Source: Actinomycetota bacterium
GTDB lineage: Bacteria; Actinomycetota; Actinomycetes; JACCUZ01
Direction: 5' to 3'
Length of the DNA stretch: 17,362 bases
Assembly: GCA_030841195.1 (NCBI GenBank)
Contig: JAVEDA010000008.1
Location: 1-17,362 of the forward strand
The notes under the pieces were generated by a model. The model made no database searches. It was not told the origin of the DNA and was given only the letters and a program-made list of their open reading frames with translations. Shown one piece after another: positions 1 through 9,118 of the stretch; position 1 is the stretch's first letter; every line of letters begins with the position of its first letter. The translations under genes and the position numbers were made by a program.

Positions 1-747
1 CTCGACCCAGCTCGGCTTGGCGTTGCACAGGATGATGCCGTCGCCGTCCTCGATGGCGGCGGCGACGGTCCGGAAGTAGTCGATCTGCGGCGCGTCGATG
101 TAGGTGTCGAACTGGATGTCGATGCCCAGCAGCCACCAGCGTTGCGGCAGCTTCACCGCGAAGTAGCTGCGCCGCTGCTCGGTCTTCCAACCACCGACCC
201 AGCCGCCCTGGCAGAAGAACCGAAGGAACGCCGTGAGGCCGTCGTACCAGTCGTGGTTGCCGGGCACGGCGAACAGGGCGGGCGGGTCGTCCGAGTGCGG
301 CATCGCCGCGTTGTACGGGCCCTTCGTCTTTTCCTCGTACGCGCGGGCCGACGCCGACGGGTACACCTCGTCGCCGCCCATCACCAGCACGCTGCCGCGG
401 GTCGTCGGCACGGACTCCTCGCCGTCCTCGCTCGTCACGTCCAGCTTGGGCTGGGCCAGTAGGTAGGCCATCGAGTAGGTCGCGTTGAAGCCGTCGCCCA
501 CGTCGCTGACGTAGTCGATCCAGGTGTCGTGTGCGGTCGAGTGGTCGTGGAACGGCTCGGTGGGGGCGATGGCCTGCGCCTCGCGCTTGTCGGCGTACGT
601 GCCGAACACCGACGAGAGCGCGACGAATTTCGCCGTCTGCACCAGGGTGCGCGGGTCGAACCACCGGGTCGCCTGGTGTCGGGGGAACGGCAGGTCCGCC
701 AGGCTGTCCGGCCGGCGCCGCACCCGGCTCGGGGGCCGCCCGGTCAT
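1..747 (-). CDS. Calcineurin-like metallophosphoesterase, 3' end missing (partial)
   Basis: The first 249 codons are present and the reading frame runs off the window edge, so the C-terminal part is missing. Seen: D-x-G-D-G at residues 82-86, GGDE at 124-127 and GNHDWYDG at 163-170. These match, in order, the metal-binding blocks of calcineurin-like phosphoesterases (first Asp block, GD block, GNHD block). Such enzymes use a two-metal centre to cleave phosphomono- or phosphodiesters; the substrate here cannot be told. No signal peptide is visible at the N-terminus. The ATG overlaps the TGA of the upstream oxidoreductase gene by four bases (ATGA, 744-747), so the two are very probably translationally coupled and made in fixed proportion. 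The first block is D-x-G-D rather than the usual D-x-H, a variant that keeps the acidic ligands. The family is secure and the function is unknown. Confidence 0.85.
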   Translation of the reverse strand, partial: MTGRPPSRVRRRPDSLADLPFPRHQATRWFDPRTLVQTAKFVALSSVFGTYADKREAQAIAPTEPFHDHSTAHDTWIDYVSDVGDGFNATYSMAYLLAQPKLDVTSEDGEESVPTTRGSVLVMGGDEVYPSASARAYEEKTKGPYNAAMPHSDDPPALFAVPGNHDWYDGLTAFLRFFCQGGWVGGWKTEQRRSYFAVKLPQRWWLLGIDIQFDTYIDAPQIDYFRTVAAAIEDGDGIILCNAKPSWVE

Positions 748-3182
748 CGCGAGCTCCCCGACAGAGCCGGTCCGTAGACCTCCCAGAGCTGGCCGAGGAA
801 GAGCCGGCCGAACTCCTCCATCGCGTACGCCGGTCGGGTGCCCTCGGTGCGGAAGGTCGTGAGCTGGCGGAGGAAGTCCGGCAGGTGGATCGTGATGACA
901 CCTGCGGCGACCACCCGGCCGTCCTCCGGCTGGTCCGGTGCGCCCGGCGGCAGGTGCCCGGCGTGCAGCGTGACGTAGAGGGTCGAGGTGTCGCGCCACA
1001 CGTCCGCACCGGGGTCGTCGTGCACGTCCTTGTGCCCCACCAGGGTCAGCGGGTTGCCGGCCGCGTCGGTGAAGTGCAGGCGGTAGAGCATCCGCCGGCT
1101 GCCCGGCCCGCCCTCCCGGGTGAACAGGTTGAACCAGCCCCGCTGCACCGCAAGCCTGCCCCCGAGCACGTCGGACTCGACCCACCCGGTGGCGCTGCCC
1201 AGGTGCCGCGGGTCGACCACGAACCGCTCCACGTCCTCCGCGGTGATCGTCAGGTGGAACATCAGCCGCTGGCCGAGCTGACGGCCGAGGGCCGCCCCGG
1301 TCACCGGGTCGGTCTCGTCGAGAGCGACGAAGCCCTTCATCTCCTCGGTGAACGACACGCTGGTCGAGCCCACCGGCCGCCCGACGGTGCGCGGGTCTGC
1401 CACGTCACCCTGCTCGGGCAGGGTGATGACCTGGCCTGCTGGCCGCTGCGCGGACCGGGGCGCCTCGGCAAGGATCCGGTCGCAGGCCCGGTCGGCGACC
1501 GCGGCGATCGTCAGCGACGGGTTGGCGCCGACCGGCCCCGGCAGCAGCGCCCCGTCGAGGACGTGCAGGCCGGGGAAGCCGAACACCTCGCCGTTCGCGT
1601 CGCAGACGGCTTCGGCGACGTGCCGGCCCATCGGTACGCCCCCGAGCGGGTGCACGGTGATCACCCGGTGGGACCACCACAGCGGGTTGTCCTGGAACCG
1701 GGCGCCGAGGTCGCCGGCCAGGTCGCGCATCGTCGCGCGGACCCGGTCGAAGTAGACCTCCGACGTGGTGGTCGTCCAGTCCACCTCGAGCCGGCCCTTG
1801 CGCAGGCGCATCACCCCGTCGGGGACGTCGCGGCCCATGCCCAGCAGCGGCAGCGACCCGTCGGAGAGCCGGCCCGGGCCGAGCATCGCGCTGATGTCCG
1901 CCGAGATGCCGGTCTTCGGTGACCCGCCGAGCCGCCGGGCCAGCCGGGCGCGGGCGAACCGCGCGAGCCGCCGGGCCTGGCCGGGCAGCTGGCTCGCCTC
2001 CACCAGCCAGTCGGCGAACGCCGGGTAGCCGGCGTCCTCGACGTAGTAGCCACGGCCGGTCGACCCGTCCTCGTCGACCGCGTCCCCCACCCGGATGGCA
2101 CCGGTGATGACCGGTCCGTGGCTGCCCTCGATCCGCCGCCGGCCGCCGTCGGCCGCGGGGTCGGTCGCGTCCATCAGGAACGACAGCAGGTCGCCGTTGC
2201 CGCTGAACCTCGTGCCCAGGGCCCGGCTCAGGCCCGGGAAGGCGATCCGGCTGCGCAGCAGCAGGAACGTCGAGCCGTAGGTGCCGGCGCCGAGCACCAG
2301 CCGGTCACAGGTGATCCGGTGCAGCGGCAGCCTGCTGGTGGCGGTCTTGTGCCCCTCGTCGGCCGGGTCGTGCACCACGTAACGCACCTCGTAGCCGCCA
2401 CCGGGGACCGGTGCCACGCCGCGCACCTCGCACCTGGTGCGCAGGTCCGCGCCGTGGTGGGCCGCGGCGGAGAGGTAGGTGTGGTCGAGGGTGTTCTTCG
2501 CGCCGTCGTTGCAGCCGATGTCGCACTCGCCGCACAGTCGGCAGGTGCTGCGCGGCCGGCCGTGCAGGTTCCCGTAGCCAGGCGGTGGGATCGGCGCGCC
2601 GGGCACGGGCGGGTCGGACGGCCGTCCGGCGAAGCTGACCGCGAGCGGCGGCAGCTGCCAGTCCAGCCCGAGCCGGCCGGCGCTGTCCCGCAGCGCAGCG
2701 GTCTTGGGCGTGGTGTCCGGGTAGGGGTAGCGGGTCGCGCCGAGCATCTGCTCGACCCGGTCGTAGTGCGGGTCGAGGTCGGCCCGGCTCAGCGGCCAGG
2801 ACTCGTACCCGCCGCCCGGCACCGGCGCCTCGTGCACGAACCACTTCTCATCCTTGCGCAGCAGGACGTTCGCGTAGATCAGCGAGCCGCCGCCCAGGCC
2901 GCTGGAGACCACGCTCTCCAGGCCGCGGAAGGTCCACACGTCGAACAGGCCCTGCAGGCCCTCGCTGGGGTCCCAGAAGGCGCGGCCCATCGCGGCCGGC
3001 GTCCGGGCGAAGCTGCCCGGCGGGTAGGCCTTGCCGCGCTCGAGCAGCACGACGGAGCGGCCTGCCTCCGCCAACCGGTAAGCAGCCACGGAGGCGCCGA
3101 AGCCGGAGCCGACGACCACGACGTCCGCGTGCTCGTCCGGTACCGCGTGCTGCCCCCCGGGCCGACGACGTCGAGCCCCCAC
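744..3182 (-). CDS. GMC-family FAD oxidoreductase (cholesterol-oxidase/ChoD-like) with C-terminal extension
   Basis: This 812-residue protein oxidises an alcohol-type substrate using FAD, judging from family. Seen: an N-terminal dinucleotide fold GSGFGA at residues 25-30 with the following acidic LLERG (to about 50), the GGGSLIYAN block at 98-105, and a C-terminal GMC region with HPLGG (His511) and NPSL (Asn554), the usual catalytic His/Asn pair. A cluster C-x2-C-x2-C-x3-C at 214, 217, 220 and 224, followed by NDGAKN, resembles the cysteine motif of ChoD-like GMC proteins. About 215 residues (roughly 595-812) follow the GMC core, making the protein longer than typical members (500-600). The start is GTG, supported by GGGGAGGAAGA directly upstream. 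No signal peptide or twin-arginine leader is visible. It lies 87 bp after the cysteine peptidase gene and overlaps the phosphoesterase gene. Sterol activity is not shown; only the family is secure. Confidence 0.9.
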   Translation of the reverse strand: MGARRRRPGGQHAVPDEHADVVVVGSGFGASVAAYRLAEAGRSVVLLERGKAYPPGSFARTPAAMGRAFWDPSEGLQGLFDVWTFRGLESVVSSGLGGGSLIYANVLLRKDEKWFVHEAPVPGGGYESWPLSRADLDPHYDRVEQMLGATRYPYPDTTPKTAALRDSAGRLGLDWQLPPLAVSFAGRPSDPPVPGAPIPPPGYGNLHGRPRSTCRLCGECDIGCNDGAKNTLDHTYLSAAAHHGADLRTRCEVRGVAPVPGGGYEVRYVVHDPADEGHKTATSRLPLHRITCDRLVLGAGTYGSTFLLLRSRIAFPGLSRALGTRFSGNGDLLSFLMDATDPAADGGRRRIEGSHGPVITGAIRVGDAVDEDGSTGRGYYVEDAGYPAFADWLVEASQLPGQARRLARFARARLARRLGGSPKTGISADISAMLGPGRLSDGSLPLLGMGRDVPDGVMRLRKGRLEVDWTTTTSEVYFDRVRATMRDLAGDLGARFQDNPLWWSHRVITVHPLGGVPMGRHVAEAVCDANGEVFGFPGLHVLDGALLPGPVGANPSLTIAAVADRACDRILAEAPRSAQRPAGQVITLPEQGDVADPRTVGRPVGSTSVSFTEEMKGFVALDETDPVTGAALGRQLGQRLMFHLTITAEDVERFVVDPRHLGSATGWVESDVLGGRLAVQRGWFNLFTREGGPGSRRMLYRLHFTDAAGNPLTLVGHKDVHDDPGADVWRDTSTLYVTLHAGHLPPGAPDQPEDGRVVAAGVITIHLPDFLRQLTTFRTEGTRPAYAMEEFGRLFLGQLWEVYGPALSGSSR

Positions 3183-3193
3183 TCTTCCTCCCC
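3183..3193 (-). promoter_or_regulatory. Strong ribosome-binding site fixing the GMC oxidoreductase GTG start
   Basis: On the minus strand the bases GGGGAGGAAGA directly precede the GTG at 3182-3180. The purine-rich core GGAGG sits about four bases from the start codon. This decides for the GTG, since no other plausible start lies ahead of the FAD-binding glycine motif. Confidence 0.7.
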
Positions 3194-3269
3194 TGACCTT
3201 GGCAACGTGCGCCCGATCACGGAGAGTGGCAAGTTGGTGACAGCTTTCTTTACCAGGGGTTTGCCCGAC

Positions 3270-4088
3270 CTAGACTGCAACCCCGTAGGCCTCGGTGAAC
3301 GCCTTCTTCGCGTAGGCGTTGCTCGCGTAGGCGTAGCCGCCGTCGCCCCAGCCGGTGCCCCAGCTGTTGCGCACGATGAACGCCGTGGCCGTGTAGCCGA
3401 CGAACGCGACCGCGTGACCGCCGCGCGTCGTGGCCGGTTTGTACGTCGTGAGCTTGCCCTTGGTGGCTGTCGCGTTGTCCCAGGTCGCGTCGACGTCGAG
3501 GCGGGTGAGGATCGGCCCGTTGCCGGCCAGCCACCGCCGCCACCCCGCCAGGTCGCGGCCGAGGTTGAAGTAGGCGGCGATCTTCAGCTGGGTGGCGATC
3601 GCGTAGAAGGTGGCCACCTCACCGACGTACAGCTGGCCGGTCTTGAACGGCAGCACCGAGTCGCGGACGGCGCCCCACTTGCGGCAGATGTCCAGCGACG
3701 CCTTGAGCGTGGTGCCGTCGGACTCGATGAACGTGGTCGGCTGGGCCACGAACGCGTCGGTCTCCTTCGCGGCCATCCAGGGGAACCGCGGTGACAGCGG
3801 CTGGTTCTTCGGCAGCCTCCCGGCCTGCACCATGTGCCAGCGCAGCACCGAGTCGGCCGTCGCCCAGCCGACGCAGGCGCCGCTCGCACCCTGGTCGCCG
3901 ATCTTCCACCAGCTGTCGTCGCGCAGGTCCTTCGACGCCGGTGCCGCCCTTGCCCCGGCAGCCACCAGACCGGCATCCTGCGCGTTGTGCAGCTGCCAGT
4001 CGGTGTCCGTCTTCTCCGACGGCACGCAGTTCAGGATCCGGGTCGGGCCGGTGGTCTTCCTGGTCTTTGTCGCGCGCGTCGTCGCCAT
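3270..4088 (-). CDS. Papain-like cysteine peptidase (family C1A), no signal peptide
   Basis: This 272-residue protein has the complete papain catalytic set: oxyanion Gln66 and nucleophile Cys72 in DQGASGACVGWA, His225 in RGGHAVAFVGY, and Asn241 in VRNSWGTGWGDGGYAY. The NSWG-x-GWG-x-GY signature is diagnostic for C1A peptidases. Only about 60 residues precede the catalytic region, starting with a basic, Thr/Lys-rich stretch and an NCVPS motif. This is too short for a classical inhibitory propeptide, and there is no hydrophobic signal peptide, so a cytoplasmic enzyme is inferred. The ATG has GAGAGGGGG upstream at suitable spacing. The gene is first in a minus-strand run with the GMC oxidoreductase and phosphoesterase. 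A chagasin-like inhibitor gene starts 41 bp away on the other strand, suggesting activity is held in check by an inhibitor instead of a propeptide. The physiological substrate is unknown. Confidence 0.92.
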   Translation of the reverse strand: MATTRATKTRKTTGPTRILNCVPSEKTDTDWQLHNAQDAGLVAAGARAAPASKDLRDDSWWKIGDQGASGACVGWATADSVLRWHMVQAGRLPKNQPLSPRFPWMAAKETDAFVAQPTTFIESDGTTLKASLDICRKWGAVRDSVLPFKTGQLYVGEVATFYAIATQLKIAAYFNLGRDLAGWRRWLAGNGPILTRLDVDATWDNATATKGKLTTYKPATTRGGHAVAFVGYTATAFIVRNSWGTGWGDGGYAYASNAYAKKAFTEAYGVAV

Positions 4089-4129
4089 CTCGCGCCCCCT
4101 CTCGACGCCTCGACCGTAGGAGTGCCTGG
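4089..4129. promoter_or_regulatory. 41-bp divergent spacer between peptidase and inhibitor genes
   Basis: This spacer holds both ribosome-binding sites: GAGAGGGGG for the peptidase on the minus strand and TAGGAG (4117-4122) for the inhibitor on the plus strand. It is too short for two separate promoters, so at least one promoter must lie inside the opposite gene or the two must overlap, which would tie their expression together. It also contains a short direct repeat, CTCGACGCCTCGACC (4101-4115). I cannot pick out convincing -10 or -35 boxes. Confidence 0.55.
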
Positions 4130-4450
4130 GTGAGCGGTCAACGACCGCCCGGACAAGATCCGGTCGAGCCCGCGCAAAACCTGGTGGTCGAGGTCGGCGC
4201 CACCGCCGAGGTCGTGCTGACCGACCTGGTGAGCGGTGGCTACCGCTGGGTCCTCGGTCCGGTGCCGGACGGGATCACGCTCGACGCCGAGGACGTCGAG
4301 GGCGCGCGCCGGTCGTTCCGGCTGCGCGGCGAGCTGCCCGGGGCGTACGCCGTACGGCTTGACCTGGTGCGGCCGTGGGAGCAGCCCGGGGTACCACCGG
4401 CCGAGAGCCGCGTCGTGCGGGTCGACGTGGTCAGGCCCGACGACCTCTGA
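4130..4450 (+). CDS. Chagasin-like inhibitor of C1A cysteine peptidases (family I42)
   Basis: This 106-residue protein is the size of chagasin (about 110). Seen: GGYRW at residues 36-40, corresponding to the NPTTGY-x-W loop; a central segment SFRLRGELPGAYAVRLDL matching the F-x-A...G-x-Y-x-I-x-L strand pattern; then RPWE at 81-84, the family's third inhibitory loop. The first loop keeps G-Y-x-W but lacks NPTTG, and the middle glycine-rich loop is degenerate. Chagasin-type proteins block the papain active-site cleft with these loops. There is no signal peptide, matching the leaderless peptidase next door. The start is GTG at 4130, with AGGAG seven bases upstream; upstream codons in this frame lie inside the antisense peptidase gene. 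The last 20 bp overlap the convergent App1 gene. The fold call rests on motif spacing, RPWE and genomic context; it is strong but not proven by alignment. Confidence 0.8.
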   Translation: MSGQRPPGQDPVEPAQNLVVEVGATAEVVLTDLVSGGYRWVLGPVPDGITLDAEDVEGARRSFRLRGELPGAYAVRLDLVRPWEQPGVPPAESRVVRVDVVRPDDL

Positions 4451-5462
4451 GCGCTCGGACCAGCGCCGCGCCGTCCGGGCCGCGGAGCACCGGGACGCCC
4501 GGCGTCGGTGGCCGGTCGTGCGCGCCCTCGCCCGGTCGGGTGGTCGGGGTGCCGTGGGTGAGCACCTGCTCGGTCGGCGTTAGCTCGCGGATCAGCACCA
4601 ACCGCACCCGGTGCGGGTACTCCGCCACCAGGTCGTCGTACAGCGCCGGGTCGTGCTGACCGTCGTCGCCGACGAGGGTCCAGGTGAGACCGGGCAGGGC
4701 ACTGAGCAGCCGGCGCAGGCTGTCGTGCTTGTGCTGCCGGCCGGACCGGAACCACCGGTCGTCGGTCGGCCCCCAGTCGGTCATCAGCAGCGGGCCGGGC
4801 GGGTAGTCGTGCCGGGCCAGGAACCGTTCCAGCGACGGGGCCAGGTTCCACGGGCCGGTGGACACGTACGCCGTGAACGGCTCGGGGCCGTCACCGCGCA
4901 GGTGCCGGAAGAGGTCCGGCATGCCGGCCACCGGGCGGCGGGTCGACTCGTGCCGGGCGAAGGTGTTCCAGAAAGCCCGCAACGGCCGGGGCAGCGCGGT
5001 CACCAGCACGGTGTCGTCGATGTCGCTCACGACACCGACCCGCTCGTCCGGCCCGACCACCCGGACGGTGGTCCGAGAGGGCTCGCCGTGGTGGCTGGAC
5101 ATCAGCATGTCGTGCCAGCCGGGGGAGAGGTCGACCCGCACCGTGGTGTCGACGTAGCCGCCGTTTCCGGTCCGCACGGTGCCGCGGTGCCCGCCGACGG
5201 CGACCTCGACGGCCACCCCGTCCAGCGGCAGGGTCATGAAGCGTCGCCAGCCGCGCACCATCTCGGCCTCCGGCCCGGGCGCGTCCGTGAGGAGTGCCCG
5301 GCCGATCACGCGGACCCACCCGGTGCCGGGCGGCCCACCCCCCACGCCGTACGACGTGAACGCCAGCAGCCGCACCCGCCAGCCCCGGCGGTGCCAGAGC
5401 AGCCTCGCCAGCCGGCGCTCCACCCGACGCTCGAGCCGAGCAGCGAGCAGGGCGGCCGTCAC
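4431..5462 (-). CDS. App1/DUF2183-family phosphatase
   Basis: This 343-residue protein has the DxDxT-type catalytic motif DIDDT at 147-151, followed by STGPWN (201-206), LLMTDWG (225-231), KHDSL (245-249) and GDDGQHDP (265-272). This order is typical of the App1 catalytic domain, a haloacid-dehalogenase-like Mg-dependent phosphatase related to yeast phosphatidate phosphatase App1. An N-terminal beta-rich region of about 140 residues is also normal for bacterial members. Substrate in bacteria is not established; a phospholipid or other phosphomonoester is possible. The GTG start has no clear ribosome-binding site, but the distance to the conserved GWR block fits homologues as I recall them. 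The gene lies 33 bp after a hairpin terminator, so it is probably transcribed separately from the DUF7455 gene. It converges on and overlaps the inhibitor gene by 20 bp. Confidence 0.85.
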   Translation of the reverse strand: MTAALLAARLERRVERRLARLLWHRRGWRVRLLAFTSYGVGGGPPGTGWVRVIGRALLTDAPGPEAEMVRGWRRFMTLPLDGVAVEVAVGGHRGTVRTGNGGYVDTTVRVDLSPGWHDMLMSSHHGEPSRTTVRVVGPDERVGVVSDIDDTVLVTALPRPLRAFWNTFARHESTRRPVAGMPDLFRHLRGDGPEPFTAYVSTGPWNLAPSLERFLARHDYPPGPLLMTDWGPTDDRWFRSGRQHKHDSLRRLLSALPGLTWTLVGDDGQHDPALYDDLVAEYPHRVRLVLIRELTPTEQVLTHGTPTTRPGEGAHDRPPTPGVPVLRGPDGAALVRALRGRRA

Positions 5463-5491
5463 CGGGCCAGCGTGTCAGACAGCGGGCACGA

Positions 5492-5520
5492 CAAAGGCCC
5501 CGGACCGGGGTCCGGGGCCT
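5492..5520 (-). terminator. Intrinsic terminator after the DUF7455 gene
   Basis: AGGCCCCGGACC (5495-5506) and GGTCCGGGGCCT (5509-5520) form a perfect 12-bp inverted repeat; the loop opens to at least four bases in practice. Read on the minus strand the stem ends in CCTTTG, giving a short T run typical of actinobacterial terminators. It lies 16 bp after the DUF7455 stop and before the App1 start, separating the two transcripts. Confidence 0.75.
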
Positions 5521-5536
5521 CAGTCGAGGTTTGCGA

Positions 5537-5767
5537 TTACTGCTCGGTGTCGGGTGCCGTGGCCGGGGTGGCCGCGAGCCGGGAGCTGTCGTCCTGGAAC
5601 TCGAGGGACATCTGGCGCAGCTTGTCCTCGTGGGCGTGGCCGTGGTGAGCGCAGAACAGGAGCTCACCGCCGCCGGCGAGGGTCACGCGGATGTAGGCCT
5701 GGGCTCCGCAACGGTCGCATCGGTCATCAGCGGTCAGCTGAGGGTGCGAGGCAAGTGCTGAGGTCAC
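5537..5767 (-). CDS. DUF7455-type small zinc-ribbon-like protein
   Basis: This 76-residue protein has a treble of likely metal ligands: CDRC at 17-20, then FCAHHGHAH at 38-46, with the conserved LTADDRCDRCGA and TLAGGGELLFC segments. I recognise this pattern as the small actinobacterial DUF7455 family, usually found beside the topoisomerase IV subunit B gene, as here. The role is unknown; Cys/His spacing suggests one structural zinc site. The start is GTG at 5767, behind GAGAGAGGG. An in-frame extension upstream exists but is not similar to the family and lacks the base bias of coding sequence. The C-terminal 25 residues are Ala/Thr-rich and probably disordered. It is terminated by the hairpin just downstream. 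Confidence 0.82.
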   Translation of the reverse strand: MTSALASHPQLTADDRCDRCGAQAYIRVTLAGGGELLFCAHHGHAHEDKLRQMSLEFQDDSSRLAATPATAPDTEQ

Positions 5768-6002
5768 GTCGCCCTCTCTCTCGGTGGTGCGGTTGGTACC
5801 GGGTCCAACACTTATCCATCGGGTGTTCGTTCCCCGAACTACAGAGTATTGGTTCGCTCTGCGCGTACAGACCACCGCATACATTCCTGCTGTTGCCCAT
5901 CTCACAGCACGGACGAACCCACCACATGTCACATCTGCATCACGGCGTGTCGCGACAGCCTGCCGGGCCGGGCGTGTCGCCGGCCGCCGGTAGCCTCGAC
6001 CG
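5768..6002. promoter_or_regulatory. Divergent promoter region between DUF7455 gene and parE
   Basis: This 235-bp non-coding stretch is clearly less GC-rich than its flanks around 5805-5935, as expected for promoters. It contains GTTCG-N5-CGAAC (5825-5839), a perfect 5-bp inverted repeat, and a further GGTTCG at 5851-5856. I cannot assign -10 and -35 boxes with confidence to either gene. No riboswitch or other RNA fold is recognised. Confidence 0.5.
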
Positions 6003-8099
<2,097 letters not shown>

Positions 8100-8138
8100 C
8101 GCGTCAACGTCGGCCGGTTTCGTGCCGACAACCTCAGG

Positions 8139-8798
8139 GTGCTGACCTGGACCGCGGTCGGCCTGCTGGGCGCCGCCGCGCTGCTAGCAGGCCGCTGGCT
8201 GCTGCACCGGCGCGACGGGCTCGGCCGCCAGATCCGGTTCCCGGCCGTCTCGGTCGTGACGCTGGTGCTGATCGGCGCCGGCCTGCTCGTGCCGGTCGTC
8301 CGGCACCACCGGCTGGAGCAGCGGCTGGCCGTCGCCGCCTCCGAGCTCGTCGGAGCCCCCGTTCGGGTGCACTGTCAGACCGCGGGGCGGGAGTTCGTCG
8401 ACGCGGGCGCCGAGCTCGGCTGGGTGGCCTACGGGCCGGACGGGGTGCCCGAGCACGCGACCTTGATCAAGCGGGCACAGTGCGGCGACCTCTCGGCGTA
8501 CCTCGGCTCGGACAAGACGGCGCCGACCCTCGACCAGGTGGTCGCGGTGCACATCCTCAGCCACGAGGCCCGGCACATGGCCGGCGAGACCTCCGAGGGG
8601 GTGGCCGAGTGCGGTGCCGTGCAGCGGGACGCGCAGACCGCCGAGCTCCTGGGCGCCGACCCGGACCAGGCGCTCCGGCTGGCCCGGACCTACTGGCGCG
8701 ACGTCTACCCGCACCTGTCCGACGACTACCTGTCGCCGGACTGCCGTCCCGGCGGGGCGCTGGACGAGGGCCTGCCCGGCGCACCCTGGTCGGTCTGA
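8139..8798 (+). CDS. Membrane protein with HExxH zincin-like motif, unknown function
   Basis: This 219-residue protein has two hydrophobic stretches (about 3-22 and 35-55) separated by a basic loop, then an extracytoplasmic-looking domain of about 160 residues. That domain carries HEARH at 142-146 and, eleven residues on, Glu157 in GVAECGAVQ, the layout of a zinc metallopeptidase with a glutamate third ligand. Four cysteines (79, 115, 158, 202) could form two disulfides. The GTG at 8139 has only a poor ribosome-binding site; it lies 39 bp after the parE stop, so the gene may be read through from parE. I recognise no named family. It could be a protease or a protein that has kept the fold without activity. 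The coding call is firm from length and third-position GC. Confidence 0.75.
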   Translation: MLTWTAVGLLGAAALLAGRWLLHRRDGLGRQIRFPAVSVVTLVLIGAGLLVPVVRHHRLEQRLAVAASELVGAPVRVHCQTAGREFVDAGAELGWVAYGPDGVPEHATLIKRAQCGDLSAYLGSDKTAPTLDQVVAVHILSHEARHMAGETSEGVAECGAVQRDAQTAELLGADPDQALRLARTYWRDVYPHLSDDYLSPDCRPGGALDEGLPGAPWSV

Positions 8799-8863
8799 GA
8801 GAGATCGTCCGGATCGCGGGATGGGGGCTGAAGGTCCGGGCCGGAGCGGTCGATGACTAGACC

Positions 8864-9103
8864 ATGCTGATCCTGCTGGCCCTGCTGACCGCGAGCTACT
8901 TCGCTGCGGTTTTCTGGGTCCGCCGCGGAACGAAGCGCCGGGCGGCCGCGGCAGCGGCTGTGGAGCCCGTCGCACTGCCCGCCGACGACCAGCCGCCGAG
9001 CTCGGCGGTCGGGTGGCCCCCCGGCGGCAGCCAGTTCACCGCCTACGTGGACCAGGGCTTCCAGGCGCTGGACGCCTACCTCGCCGAGGGCTTCGCTACC
9101 TGA
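8864..9103 (+). CDS. Small single-pass membrane protein, hypothetical
   Basis: This 79-residue protein begins with a hydrophobic stretch (residues 2-19), then RRGTKRR, an alanine run, a proline-rich linker, and an aromatic C-terminal segment FTAYVDQGFQALDAYL. The positive charges after the helix predict the N-terminus outside and the tail in the cytoplasm. Codon third positions are almost all G or C, as in neighbouring genes, which supports real coding. GGAG lies about 15 bases before the ATG, so the ribosome-binding site is weak. It sits 65 bp after the HExxH membrane gene and ends 15 bp before the convergent parC stop. I do not recognise a family. Confidence 0.6.
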   Translation: MLILLALLTASYFAAVFWVRRGTKRRAAAAAAVEPVALPADDQPPSSAVGWPPGGSQFTAYVDQGFQALDAYLAEGFAT

Positions 9104-9118
9104 CGCCTCGTCGGACGT

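Noticed and set aside
531..3794. Long plus-strand open frames opposite the GMC oxidoreductase and peptidase genes
   Set aside because: No recognisable motifs, skewed composition, and full overlap with well-supported genes on the other strand.
5807..5833. SigR-like promoter (GGAAC-N19-GTT) for the DUF7455 gene on the minus strand
   Set aside because: The spacing is at the edge of what is accepted, and a match of this low information content is expected by chance.
5825..5839. LexA (SOS) box in the parE upstream region
   Set aside because: The sequence GTTCG-N5-CGAAC has the half-sites in the reverse order of the actinobacterial SOS box (CGAAC-N4-GTTCG).
8109..8129. Terminator after parE: GTCGGC with GCCGAC around a 9-base loop
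   Set aside because: The stem is only 6 bp with no T run, so read-through into the next gene is more likely.
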